Shown here one piece after another: positions 36,618 through 44,463 of a stretch of 64,000 bases of DNA. The position numbers and the translations under genes were made by a program. The notes beneath the pieces were generated by a model. The model searched no databases and had not been told where the DNA came from. It was given only the letters and a program-made list of their open reading frames with translations. The DNA comes from DASXTW01 sp036505215 (GTDB lineage Bacteria > Actinomycetota > UBA4738), in assembly GCA_036505215.1 (NCBI GenBank), contig DASXTW010000046.1, forward strand, positions 10,412 to 74,411, in the 5' to 3' direction. Position 1 is the first letter of the stretch. Each line of letters begins with the position of its first letter.

Positions 36618-37235
36618 ATGCCCGACGGAACGGCCACAGAAGACACGGCGCTCAAGGACACGGCCACCAGGACGGTCGGAGGGATCGAGATCCCGGCTCC
36701 CGGCGACTGGGTCATCGATCCGGCCCACTCGAGCGTCAGCTTCGTGGCGCGGCACATGATGGTGTCCAAGGTCCGGGGTCACTTCGGGGAGTTCTCGGGA
36801 ACGATCCACGTCGCCGAAGAAACCGAGCGCTCGTGGGCAGAGATCACGATCAAGGCTGCCAGCATCGACACGGGCACCGAGACCCGCGACACCCACCTCA
36901 AGTCGGGGGACTTCCTCGACGTCGAGCGCTTCCCCGAGCTCACGTTCCGCAGCCTCCGGATCGAGCCGGGAAAGGGCCCGAATTTCCGGGCGCACGGACA
37001 GCTCACCATCCGGGACGTTACCCGGCCGGTCGTGCTCGATGTCGAATACGAGGGGGCCATCCCCGACACTCGCGGGGGGACCCGCGTGGCGTTCTCGGCG
37101 ACCACGGAGATGGACCGCGAAGAGTTCGGCATCACCTGGAACATGGCCCTGGAGACCGGCGGAGTGCTGGTGGGACGCAAGGTGAAGATCGAGCTCGAGG
37201 TCGCTGCGATTCAGGCGGCCGAGCAGCCAGCCTGA
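36618..37235 (+). CDS. YceI family lipid-binding protein
   Basis: 205 residues; ATG 36618 follows GGAGAGGAGGG. The YceI lipocalin-like barrel is clear: WVIDPAHSSVSFVARHMMVS, VRGHFGEFSGTI, ASIDTGTETRDTHLKSGDF, LDVERFPELTFRS and REEFGITWNMALETGGVLVG. YceI proteins bind isoprenoid or other long lipids. It has no signal peptide, so it is cytosolic here, as are many actinobacterial YceI proteins. It is controlled from the twin-operator promoter shared with marR, suggesting a lipid or isoprenoid-quinone stress response. Confidence 0.93.
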   Translation: MPDGTATEDTALKDTATRTVGGIEIPAPGDWVIDPAHSSVSFVARHMMVSKVRGHFGEFSGTIHVAEETERSWAEITIKAASIDTGTETRDTHLKSGDFLDVERFPELTFRSLRIEPGKGPNFRAHGQLTIRDVTRPVVLDVEYEGAIPDTRGGTRVAFSATTEMDREEFGITWNMALETGGVLVGRKVKIELEVAAIQAAEQPA

Positions 37236-37265
37236 CGATTCGCGGCCTCAAGTCCTGAGAGTGAA

Positions 37266-37294
37266 TCCCGGAGCGGGCCCACCCGGCTCCGGGA
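37266..37294 (+). terminator. Hairpin downstream of yceI
   Basis: TCCCGGAGC (37266-37274) pairs perfectly over nine bases with GCTCCGGGA (37286-37294) around an 11-base loop, 31 bases after the yceI stop. No T run follows, as is usual in actinobacterial terminators. Confidence 0.55.
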
Positions 37295-37394
37295 ACGACC
37301 GAATCAAGCGACGTGTCAGATCGGCATCGGGCCGGTAGAGTCGGTGGCTTGCCCAGGATGGGGTCCTGGCCTGCGCAACAAGGGGGAGGCTCTC

Positions 37395-39602
37395 ATGCTC
37401 GAACGACTTGCCCGGTGGAGCTACAAGCATCGCTGGCAGATGCTGGGGATCTGGATCGTCGCGCTGGTGGCGATCATTGCCCTTGGCAGCAGCGCCGGCG
37501 GCGACTACTCGAACAACTTCTCCTTGCCCGGAGCGGAATCGCAGAAGGCCCTGGACCTGCTCAAGGCACGGTTCCCGGCACGATCCGGCGACACCGCCGA
37601 CATCGTCTTTCGGGCCGACGCGGGAGCGAACGACCCCCGCGTCCGGACCCAGATGCAAGGACTGTTCGCCCAGATCTCGAGCCTCGAGCACGTCGACCAG
37701 ATCGAGAGCCCGTACGGAGCGAACGGCGCCTCGCGGATATCCCGCGACGGCAAGATCGCCTTCGCCACGATCCAGTTCGACGTGGCCGCAGCCGACGTCG
37801 GGAAGGCCGAGGTCGACAGGATCCTGGAGCTCGGTGAACAGGCCGACGGACCTGGACTACGGATCGAGTTCGGTGGGAGCGTCATCCAGTTCGCCCAGTT
37901 CGAGCCGCCTGGCGGAGCGGAGGCGGTCGGCCTGCTGGCCGCCGTGATCATCCTGTTGATCACGTTCGGCTCTCTGCTGGCCATGGGACTGCCCGTCATG
38001 ACCGCGCTCTTCGGCATCGGCATCAGCCTCGGCCTCGTGCTGTTGTTCGCCAACTTCATGAACGTGCCGAACTTCACGCCCCAGCTCGCCTCGATGATCG
38101 GCATCGGCGTGGGCGTGGACTACGCACTGTTCATCGTGACCCGCTACCGGCAAGGGCTGCAGGAGGGGCTCTCTCCCGAAGAGGCGACGGTACTGTCGAT
38201 CTCCACCGCCGGCAGAGCGGTGCTGTTCGCCGGCACCACCGTGGTGATCTCCCTCCTCGGCATCCTGCTGATGGGGTTCTCTTTCGTGCAGGGGATCGCG
38301 GTGGGTGGGGCGGCCGCCGTGCTCGTCACCATGCTCGCCTCCGTCACCCTGCTGCCCGGCGTGCTCGGATTCGTCGGGCGGAACATCGACAAGCTGCACA
38401 TCCCCCGGCTGCGCCGGACCGAGAACGCGTCGCGTGGATCCTTCTGGTTCCGATGGAGCCGGGTGATCCAGCGCCGGCCGGGCACGGCTCTCGTTGCTGG
38501 CCTCATCGTGCTCGGCTTCCTGATCGTGCCGTTCTTCAAGCTACGTCTGGGGGTGGCCGACGCGGGCAACGACCCCACCTCGCGCACTACGCGCCGGGCC
38601 TACGACCTCCTGTCGCGGGGATTCGGACCCGGGTTCAACGGCCCGATGCTTCTGGTGGCCGAGCTGCCCAACGGGACCTCTTCCGACGCTCTGGGCAACC
38701 TCAGCCAGGTTCTGTCCAGGACCGATGGAGTGGCCGCCGTGTCGCCGCCCATCGCCAATCGGCAGGGCAACACCGCCATCATCACCCTGTACCCGACCAC
38801 GGCTCCTCAGGATGCCCAGACTGACCAGCTCGTTGATCGCCTCAGGGACAGCGTCATTCCGCAAAGCATGAGCGGGACCGGAATCCCGGTTCTGGTGGGC
38901 GGACTGTCACCGACCTTCGCCGACTTCGCCCAGAAGATCGGCGACCGCTTGCCCGTATTGATCGGGGTCGTCCTGGCCCTGTCTTTCCTCCTCCTCATGC
39001 TCGTGTTCCGATCCCTGGTGGTCCCGCTCAAGGCGGTGATCATGAACCTGCTCTCGATCGGCGCCGCCTACGGCGTGATCGTGGCCATCTTCCAGTGGGG
39101 TTGGCTGAAGGGAGTCGTAGGCATCGGGAAGGCCGGGCCCATCGAGGCCTGGGCGCCGATGATGCTGTTCACCATCCTGTTCGGCCTGTCCATGGACTAC
39201 GAGATCTTCCTTCTCTCTCGGGTCCGCGAGGACTACCTGGTGAACGGACGGCAGAACGGGCTGGCCGTCGCCAACGGCGTGGCCGCGACGGGCAGGGTGA
39301 TCACTGCCGCCGCGGCAATCATGGTTGCGGTGTTCCTGTCCTTCGTTCTGGGATTCCCCGACCGGGCCATCAAGCTCTTCGGCCTGGGTCTGGCCGTTGC
39401 GATCTTCGTTGACGCGACTCTCGTGCGGATGGTGCTCGTCCCAGCCACCATGGAACTGCTGGGGGACGTCAACTGGTGGCTCCCCAGGGCGCTCTCCCGC
39501 CTGCTTCCCCGGATCAGCGTGGAACGCGAGGCCGGGCCCGTTGTGGAGGCAGAGCTGGCGCTGTTCGACCAGCAGGTGGAGCCGGAACGGACGGGTGAAT
39601 GA
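37395..39602 (+). CDS. MMPL/RND-family transporter
   Basis: 735 residues from ATG 37395 (AGGGGGAGG upstream). About 12 membrane helices in the MMPL arrangement: one at the N-terminus (RWQMLGIWIVALVAIIALGS), a soluble loop, five helices with IGIGVGVDYALFIVTRYRQG (the Asp-Tyr pair used in proton relay), a second loop, and another five with LFGLSMDYEIFLLSRVREDY. It is the size of small MmpL-type proteins (YdfJ group) that export lipids, siderophores or drugs. It stands alone after the yceI hairpin; whether it belongs to the MarR response is not clear. Confidence 0.92.
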   Translation: MLERLARWSYKHRWQMLGIWIVALVAIIALGSSAGGDYSNNFSLPGAESQKALDLLKARFPARSGDTADIVFRADAGANDPRVRTQMQGLFAQISSLEHVDQIESPYGANGASRISRDGKIAFATIQFDVAAADVGKAEVDRILELGEQADGPGLRIEFGGSVIQFAQFEPPGGAEAVGLLAAVIILLITFGSLLAMGLPVMTALFGIGISLGLVLLFANFMNVPNFTPQLASMIGIGVGVDYALFIVTRYRQGLQEGLSPEEATVLSISTAGRAVLFAGTTVVISLLGILLMGFSFVQGIAVGGAAAVLVTMLASVTLLPGVLGFVGRNIDKLHIPRLRRTENASRGSFWFRWSRVIQRRPGTALVAGLIVLGFLIVPFFKLRLGVADAGNDPTSRTTRRAYDLLSRGFGPGFNGPMLLVAELPNGTSSDALGNLSQVLSRTDGVAAVSPPIANRQGNTAIITLYPTTAPQDAQTDQLVDRLRDSVIPQSMSGTGIPVLVGGLSPTFADFAQKIGDRLPVLIGVVLALSFLLLMLVFRSLVVPLKAVIMNLLSIGAAYGVIVAIFQWGWLKGVVGIGKAGPIEAWAPMMLFTILFGLSMDYEIFLLSRVREDYLVNGRQNGLAVANGVAATGRVITAAAAIMVAVFLSFVLGFPDRAIKLFGLGLAVAIFVDATLVRMVLVPATMELLGDVNWWLPRALSRLLPRISVEREAGPVVEAELALFDQQVEPERTGE

Positions 39603-39780
39603 CGGCGGAACGTCGGTGCACCCGCTGCTGATCCTGGCCTTCGACCGCGAGGCGGCGATCATCTCGGCACTGCTCGCGCTGATAGTCTCAGGCGTGGTCG
39701 TGTCCGTTGGCGCCTGGATCCTCCTGCGTCGTGAGCGCCGGCACGGAGTTGCCCCAGACGACCGCAAGGGCGGCGCGTAG
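39595..39780 (+). CDS. Small single-helix membrane protein
   Basis: 61 residues if it starts at GTG 39595, overlapping the MMPL stop; GTG 39616 is an alternative. One hydrophobic helix (AAIISALLALIVSGVVVSVG) is followed by a basic segment (WILLRRERRHGV). Such small proteins are often accessory subunits of the transporter encoded before them. I see no known family. The overlap is the best support that it is translated. Confidence 0.45.
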   Translation: MNDGGTSVHPLLILAFDREAAIISALLALIVSGVVVSVGAWILLRRERRHGVAPDDRKGGA

Positions 39781-39792
39781 CCCGCCGGGGGC

Positions 39793-39827
39793 CCCCCGCG
39801 ATCGAGCCGAAGGCGAGCGAGCGGGGG
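39793..39827. terminator. GC-rich hairpin between convergent genes
   Basis: CCCCCGC (39793-39799) pairs with GCGGGGG (39821-39827), with an inner GCC-GAA-GGC stem-loop. A further CCGCC/GGCGG pair flanks it. It lies between the convergent MMPL/small protein and acyl-CoA ligase genes and could act as a terminator from both sides. Confidence 0.5.
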
Positions 39828-39867
39828 TGGCGGCGTCAACAGCCGCCGTGTCGTCCACGCGCGCGGG

Positions 39868-41616
39868 TCACGATCCGGAGGACGCCCTCTCCTTCTCCTC
39901 TTCCTGGAGGACGCGCCTGAGAACCTTTCCCACCAGCGTCTCTGGGAGTGACTCCCTGAACTCGATCAGCTTGGGCACCTTGTAGCCGGTGAGCCCGGAC
40001 TCGGCGTTGCGGCACCACTCGAGGATCTCTTCCGGTGTGGCCGTCTGGCCTTCGCGCAACACGATGTATGCCTTCACCGCTTCGCCCGTGGTCTCATCCG
40101 GAATGCCTGCCACACAGACCTTCAGCACCTTTGGGTGCCTGTAGATCACTTGCTCGATGTCGGTGGGATACACGTTGAACCCGGACACCAGGATCATGTC
40201 CTTCTTGCGGTCAACGATGTAGAAGTAGCCTTCCTCGTCCATCTTCGCGATGTCGCCCGAGAGCAACCACCTGGTGCCATCCTCGGCTTCCTTGATCATG
40301 CCGGCAGTCTCGTCGGGCCTGTTGAAGTACCCCTTCATGATCTGGGGGCCCGAGATGACCAGCTCGCCCACCTGGCCGGGCGGAACCTCCTTGCTCCAGT
40401 CCTCCAGCTCGACGATCCTGCACTCCGTGTCGGGAATGGGGAGGCCGATCGAGCCCGGCCTGGCCCGCCCGTCGAGGGGATTGGCGTGGGTGACAGGCGA
40501 AGTCTCCGTCAGTCCGTAACCCTCCACCACGGTCGCCCCAGTGATGCCGTGGAACTTCTCCGCCACCGCCAGCGGTAACGGCGCCGCCCCGGAGAGGCAC
40601 GCTCGGACCGACTTGAGATCATAGTTGGGGGTCTCCTTGCCCTCGTTGATGGCGATGTACAGGCGGGGCACGCCGGGGAAGAGCGTCGGCTTCTCCTTCT
40701 GGAGGACCTTGAGCGTGGGCTCCAGCTCGAACCTCGGCATGAGCACGAGCTTCGCCGCCTTGTAGATGCCGAGATTCATGGCAACGGTCATCCCATAGGC
40801 ATGGAAGAACGGGATGATGCACATGATGGCCTCCCGGCCATCACGGAGGTCCGGGAACCACGCGGCGGACTGCATCACGTTGGACACCAGGTTGGCGTGC
40901 GTGAGCATGGCCCCTTTCGACAACCCGGTCGTTCCACCGGTGTAGATCAGCCCCGCGAGGTCGGTCGTGGGATCGACGTCGGCCACGGGGGTGGCCGGGT
41001 ATGAGCCCGTCATGAGCTCGTTCCACCACCGGACCTTGGCCCCCGGCGGCACGGGCGGCCACGGTTCGCCGTGGTGGCGAGCCTCCTTCTTCAGCTTCAG
41101 GGGGACCAACAGATTCAGGGGGAAGCGAACGTAATCGGTGACCTTGGTGACCAGGACCTCTCGCAAGCCCACCTCGTCCTGGACCTCGGCCACCTTCGGG
41201 TAGAGCTGGTCGAGCGTGATGCAGACCTCGATCCCGGCATCCTTGAGCTGATGGGAGAGCTCCCGCTCGGTGTAGAGGGGGTTGTTCCCCACCACGACGG
41301 CGCCGATCCGAAGCGTGGCGTAGTAGCCGATCACGTACTGAGGGCAGTTCGGCAGGACCAGGCCTACCCGGTCCCCTCGCTGGACACCCAGGGACACCAG
41401 CACCCGGCTGAATTGGTCAACCTGCTTTACCAATTGTGAGTATGAGAGCGTCTTTCCCATCGGAGCGCCGGGTAGCCAGAAGGCCAGAGCGGGGGCATGG
41501 GGGTACCGGGCAGCAGCATCGGCCAGCAGCGAATACAGCGACTTCTCCGGATAGGGAGCCAGCGACTTCGGAACGCCCTCTGGGTAGCTGGCCAACCAGG
41601 GGTGGTGATCCATCAT
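39868..41616 (-). CDS. Long-chain acyl-CoA synthetase (FadD-type AMP-binding enzyme)
   Basis: 582 residues. The ANL-superfamily motifs are complete: phosphate loop YTGGTTGLSKGAML, VEGYGLTETSPV, LSGDIAKMDEEGYFYIVDRK (Asp and Arg of the hinge) and the C-terminal catalytic Lys in ETLVGKVLRR. It activates fatty acids to acyl-CoA with ATP. The region FPDL/FFHAYGM and length fit medium- to long-chain FadD proteins. A GAGGAG lies just before the paired ATG codons at 41611-41616. It is next to genes for amide and acyl hydrolysis and could use the fatty acids they release. Confidence 0.93.
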   Translation of the reverse strand: MMDHHPWLASYPEGVPKSLAPYPEKSLYSLLADAAARYPHAPALAFWLPGAPMGKTLSYSQLVKQVDQFSRVLVSLGVQRGDRVGLVLPNCPQYVIGYYATLRIGAVVVGNNPLYTERELSHQLKDAGIEVCITLDQLYPKVAEVQDEVGLREVLVTKVTDYVRFPLNLLVPLKLKKEARHHGEPWPPVPPGAKVRWWNELMTGSYPATPVADVDPTTDLAGLIYTGGTTGLSKGAMLTHANLVSNVMQSAAWFPDLRDGREAIMCIIPFFHAYGMTVAMNLGIYKAAKLVLMPRFELEPTLKVLQKEKPTLFPGVPRLYIAINEGKETPNYDLKSVRACLSGAAPLPLAVAEKFHGITGATVVEGYGLTETSPVTHANPLDGRARPGSIGLPIPDTECRIVELEDWSKEVPPGQVGELVISGPQIMKGYFNRPDETAGMIKEAEDGTRWLLSGDIAKMDEEGYFYIVDRKKDMILVSGFNVYPTDIEQVIYRHPKVLKVCVAGIPDETTGEAVKAYIVLREGQTATPEEILEWCRNAESGLTGYKVPKLIEFRESLPETLVGKVLRRVLQEEEKERASSGS

Positions 41617-41788
41617 GCGCTCCTCGACTCAGGGTGGGGCAATTATGTCGGACCGATGCCCGGAGTAGCCAGGCCCGATCGACGACCCAGTGAGGACCGC
41701 GACCGAGATAACCTCGGGCGACGGGCGGGCGACTATTCAGCAAGGAGTGGCTTCGGAGCACGGCGTGGTGAAGGCGGGTGCCCGACAT

Positions 41789-42904
41789 ATGGATGGGAGC
41801 GATCCCGAGCTTGTCTTGGCGGCCCTGCGGGGCGACCGAGAGGCGTTCGGCCGGCTGATCGCACGCCACAGGCCGCTCTTGGTGGCGGTCTGCCGCAGGG
41901 TCCTGGGCGGGGACGGACTGGCGGAGGACGTCAGCCAGGAAGCAGTGCTCCAGGCGATGCTCAGCCTTGACCGTCTCCGCCGCCCCGAGCGGTTCGGGCA
42001 GTGGCTTGCCGGGATCGGCCTGAACGTCTCCCGACGGCGGCTGCGGGAGAGAGCGGCGGCCTCGTGGGCGTGGGAAGCAGTCCAGGGCGGCCGATCAGCG
42101 CCAGCCCGAATCACGGCGGAGCCGTCGCCAGAGGAGCTCTCCGAAACTGCCGAGATCGCCGCGAGGGTGCGTCAGGCAGTGAGGGAGCTGCCAGTCGGGC
42201 AGCGACGTGCGGTCGTCCTGTACTACCTGGCCGGGATGACTCAACAGGAGGTCGCCGCCTCACTCGGCATTCGGGTTGAGGCAGTGAAGGGGCGGCTGCA
42301 CAAGGCCCGGACAAGGCTCAGGGAACTGCTGCGGTCGATATGGGAGGAGGAAGCGATGGAATCAGATGGCGCTGAGTGGATCGACATGAAGGTCTCTGAC
42401 GTTCGCCGGGCCCCTGCAGAGGGGGAGGCCCGCGAGCGCTTCGTCGTCCTGCTGGAAGAACCGGACGCCGATCGAGGGCTCCCGATCTGGGTGGGGCAAC
42501 ACGAAGGCACCGCGATCGCCATGCTCCTGGAACGGACCGAGATGCCACGGCCCATGACCTTCCGCTTCCTGTTGAGCATGCTCGAGGCGGCTGGCTCCCG
42601 GCTGGATGAGGTCCGGATCAACCGCCTATCTGAAGGGACGTTCTACGCCGAAGCCGTGCTCGAAGGCGCCCAGGGACGGGCAATCGTCGATGCCCGACCC
42701 AGCGATGCTCTTGCTCTTTCGCTCTTGGCCGGCGCTCCGATCCGGGTGAGCCAGGAGGTCCTCGAGGAGGTCGAGAGGGACGGGTCCGGGTCACGCAGCC
42801 GCTTCGATGCCGAGCGGGAACGCTACGCGGACGGCGCTGAGGAGATCGTTCGGCGCACCCGACGAGAGTGGGAGATCCAGCTCGAACAGCTTCGTTCCAG
42901 GTGA
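41789..42904 (+). CDS. ECF-type sigma factor fused to a bifunctional nuclease (DUF151) domain
   Basis: 371 residues from ATG 41789 (GTG codons further upstream in the same frame, e.g. 41690, are possible). Residues about 1-188 are an ECF sigma factor: sigma2 AFGRLIARHRPLLVAVCRRV and EDVSQEAVLQAMLSLDRL, sigma4 LPVGQRRAVVLYYLAGMTQQ and VAASLGIRVEAVKGRLHKAR. Residues about 190-371 are a DUF151/BFN domain: LPIWVGQHEGTAIAMLLE, MTFRFLLSMLEAAGSRLDEV and ARPSDALALSLLAGAPIRVS. There is no stop between them. GGGAGGAGG at 42342-42350 precedes an in-frame ATG (42356) exactly at the domain junction, so the BFN half could also be made alone. BFN proteins have DNase/RNase activity and affect stress responses in plants and Mycobacterium. 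No anti-sigma gene adjoins. Confidence 0.88.
   Translation: MDGSDPELVLAALRGDREAFGRLIARHRPLLVAVCRRVLGGDGLAEDVSQEAVLQAMLSLDRLRRPERFGQWLAGIGLNVSRRRLRERAAASWAWEAVQGGRSAPARITAEPSPEELSETAEIAARVRQAVRELPVGQRRAVVLYYLAGMTQQEVAASLGIRVEAVKGRLHKARTRLRELLRSIWEEEAMESDGAEWIDMKVSDVRRAPAEGEARERFVVLLEEPDADRGLPIWVGQHEGTAIAMLLERTEMPRPMTFRFLLSMLEAAGSRLDEVRINRLSEGTFYAEAVLEGAQGRAIVDARPSDALALSLLAGAPIRVSQEVLEEVERDGSGSRSRFDAERERYADGAEEIVRRTRREWEIQLEQLRSR
42342..42358 (+). promoter_or_regulatory. Internal ribosome binding site and start codon for the BFN half
   Basis: GGGAGGAGG (42342-42350), five further bases and an in-frame ATG (42356-42358) lie in the linker between the sigma and DUF151 domains. It would yield a 182-residue BFN protein ending at 42904. 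This is a stronger site than any seen at the 5' start of the gene. Confidence 0.65.
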
Positions 42905-42946
42905 CCCAGCTGAGGAGGCCCCTACACAGGCCACGGGGGGCGCGGC

Positions 42947-44389
42947 TCAGGCGTGGACCGGGGGAAGATGGTCGGCCCAGGGCCGGGCTTGCTCGAGCTG
43001 GGAGGAGATGCGGATGAGCACGTCCTCCCGCCCGTAGGGGGCGGCCACCTGCACCCCGATGGGGAGGCCCTCGTCGTTCCAGTACAGCGGCAGGGAGATG
43101 GCCGGCTGTCCGGTTGCGTTGTACACGGGCGTGAAGGGGACGATGCTGGCGGCCCGGAAGATGGCCTGGAGTGGGTTGTCGGGCGGCTGCTGAAACTCGC
43201 CGAGGGGCGGCGGCGGCTCGGCGATGGTCGGCGAAAGCAGCAGGTCGAAGCCGCTCGCGAACCACTCCCCTATCCGGCGCGCCCCGCCCTGGAGCCACTC
43301 GACTGCTTGGAGCAGGTTCGCCCCCGTGTAGCTTCGACCCATCTCGGCAAGCGCCCAGGTGAGAGGTTCGACGTCTTCCGCGGCGATGGGTGTGCCGGTC
43401 TTCTGGCTCCAACGGTCGAGTTCCCAGGCGAACCCGCTCGCCCAGAGGGTCAGGAACTGGCTTATGTACTCCGGGTCGCTCATACCCCCTGGGGCAGAAG
43501 GCTCCACGATGTGCCCCAGCGACTCGAGGAGCCGCGCCACATGGTCGACGGCCATCAGGCAGTCGGGGTGGGTGTCGGTAGTCCCGCCGGGCGCGTCGGT
43601 GAAGAAGCCGATCCGCAGCCGATCCGGGTCCGCCCCGACCTCTTCGGCGAAGGGCCGCACTGGCATGGGGGCAGCGTACGGATCTCCGGGCATCGGCCCG
43701 GCCACCGCGTCCAGGATCGCCGCCGAGTCCCGGACGGAGCGCGTGAGGACGTGCTGCACGTCGAGTCCGGCCATGAGGTCGCCGAAATCGGGCCCGTAGG
43801 AGGTCCGCCCCCTGGAGGGCTTCAGGCCGAGGAGCCCGCACTCGCTGGCAGGGATTCGGATGGAACCGCCGCCATCCGTGGCGTGCCCGACCGCGACCAT
43901 CCCGGAAGCCACCGCAGCCGCCGATCCTCCGCTGGAGCCTCCCGTGGAGTGACCCGTGTTCCAGGGGTTGTGGGTGGGCCCGTACGCCTCGGGCTCCGTG
44001 GCCGGCAGGATCCCGAGCTCGGGCACGTTCGTCTTCCCCACGAACACGAATCCGGCCGCCCGAAACTTCGCGGCCAGATAGGTGTCCTCCCGTTCCACCC
44101 AGCCGCGTTCCTTCAGGAAGCGCATCCCTTCGTGGAAAGGATCCCCCGCCGTGTGGCAGATCAAATCCTTCACCACCATCGGGACCCCTCGGAACGGCCC
44201 GTTCGGCAGGTCCCGCGACCGAGCCTGGTCCAGCGCCTGGTCGAAGAGGGAATGGATGACCGCGTTCAGTTCTGGATTCAGCTTCTCGATGCGGACGATC
44301 GCCGCTTCGACCAGTTCGACCGGCGTGATCTGTCCCGTTCGGACGAGTTCGGCCTGGGCCATTGCATCCAGGGAGGCGAGGTCCTCCAT
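42947..44389 (-). CDS. Amidase-signature-family hydrolase
   Basis: 480 residues from ATG 44389. The Ser-cisSer-Lys triad motifs are clear: VVKDL (Lys) and GHSTGGSSGGSAAAVASG (the two Ser). The rest of the family core is present (ATEPEAYGPTHNPWNTG, DGGGSIRIPASECGLLGLKP). It hydrolyses amides such as aryl or acyl amides; the substrate is not predictable. The promoter region it shares with the divergent acylase carries a palindromic operator that recurs before the thiolase gene at 49033, so these genes appear to be in one regulon. Confidence 0.92.
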   Translation of the reverse strand: MEDLASLDAMAQAELVRTGQITPVELVEAAIVRIEKLNPELNAVIHSLFDQALDQARSRDLPNGPFRGVPMVVKDLICHTAGDPFHEGMRFLKERGWVEREDTYLAAKFRAAGFVFVGKTNVPELGILPATEPEAYGPTHNPWNTGHSTGGSSGGSAAAVASGMVAVGHATDGGGSIRIPASECGLLGLKPSRGRTSYGPDFGDLMAGLDVQHVLTRSVRDSAAILDAVAGPMPGDPYAAPMPVRPFAEEVGADPDRLRIGFFTDAPGGTTDTHPDCLMAVDHVARLLESLGHIVEPSAPGGMSDPEYISQFLTLWASGFAWELDRWSQKTGTPIAAEDVEPLTWALAEMGRSYTGANLLQAVEWLQGGARRIGEWFASGFDLLLSPTIAEPPPPLGEFQQPPDNPLQAIFRAASIVPFTPVYNATGQPAISLPLYWNDEGLPIGVQVAAPYGREDVLIRISSQLEQARPWADHLPPVHA

Positions 44390-44431
44390 CGAGGCGAAGG
44401 CTACGGTTCGCCTCTCGCGATGTAAAGTGCA

Positions 44432-44447
44432 ACCTACCGATCGGTAA
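44432..44447. promoter_or_regulatory. Palindromic operator between amidase and acylase genes
   Basis: The core TACCGATCGGTA (44435-44446) is a perfect 12-base palindrome of the kind used by TetR-family repressors. The whole 16-base segment ACCTACCGATCGGTAA is identical at 49081-49096. A -10-like TAAAGT (44423-44428) on the plus strand puts the acylase transcription start about at the operator, and a -35/-10 pair for the amidase (TTACCG/TACATC) overlaps it on the other strand. Confidence 0.75.
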
Positions 44448-44463
44448 GGAAGATGGCACCTCT

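Noticed and set aside
39793..39827. GC-rich hairpin as a third copy of the structured element
   Set aside because: It shares only the CCGAAGG loop and G/C runs; the order of stems and the flanking sequence do not match copies A and B, so it is listed as a terminator.
41690..41788. Earlier GTG start of the sigma-BFN gene at 41690
   Set aside because: Not excluded, but the added 33 residues do not resemble a sigma factor, whose first helix begins shortly after ATG 41789.
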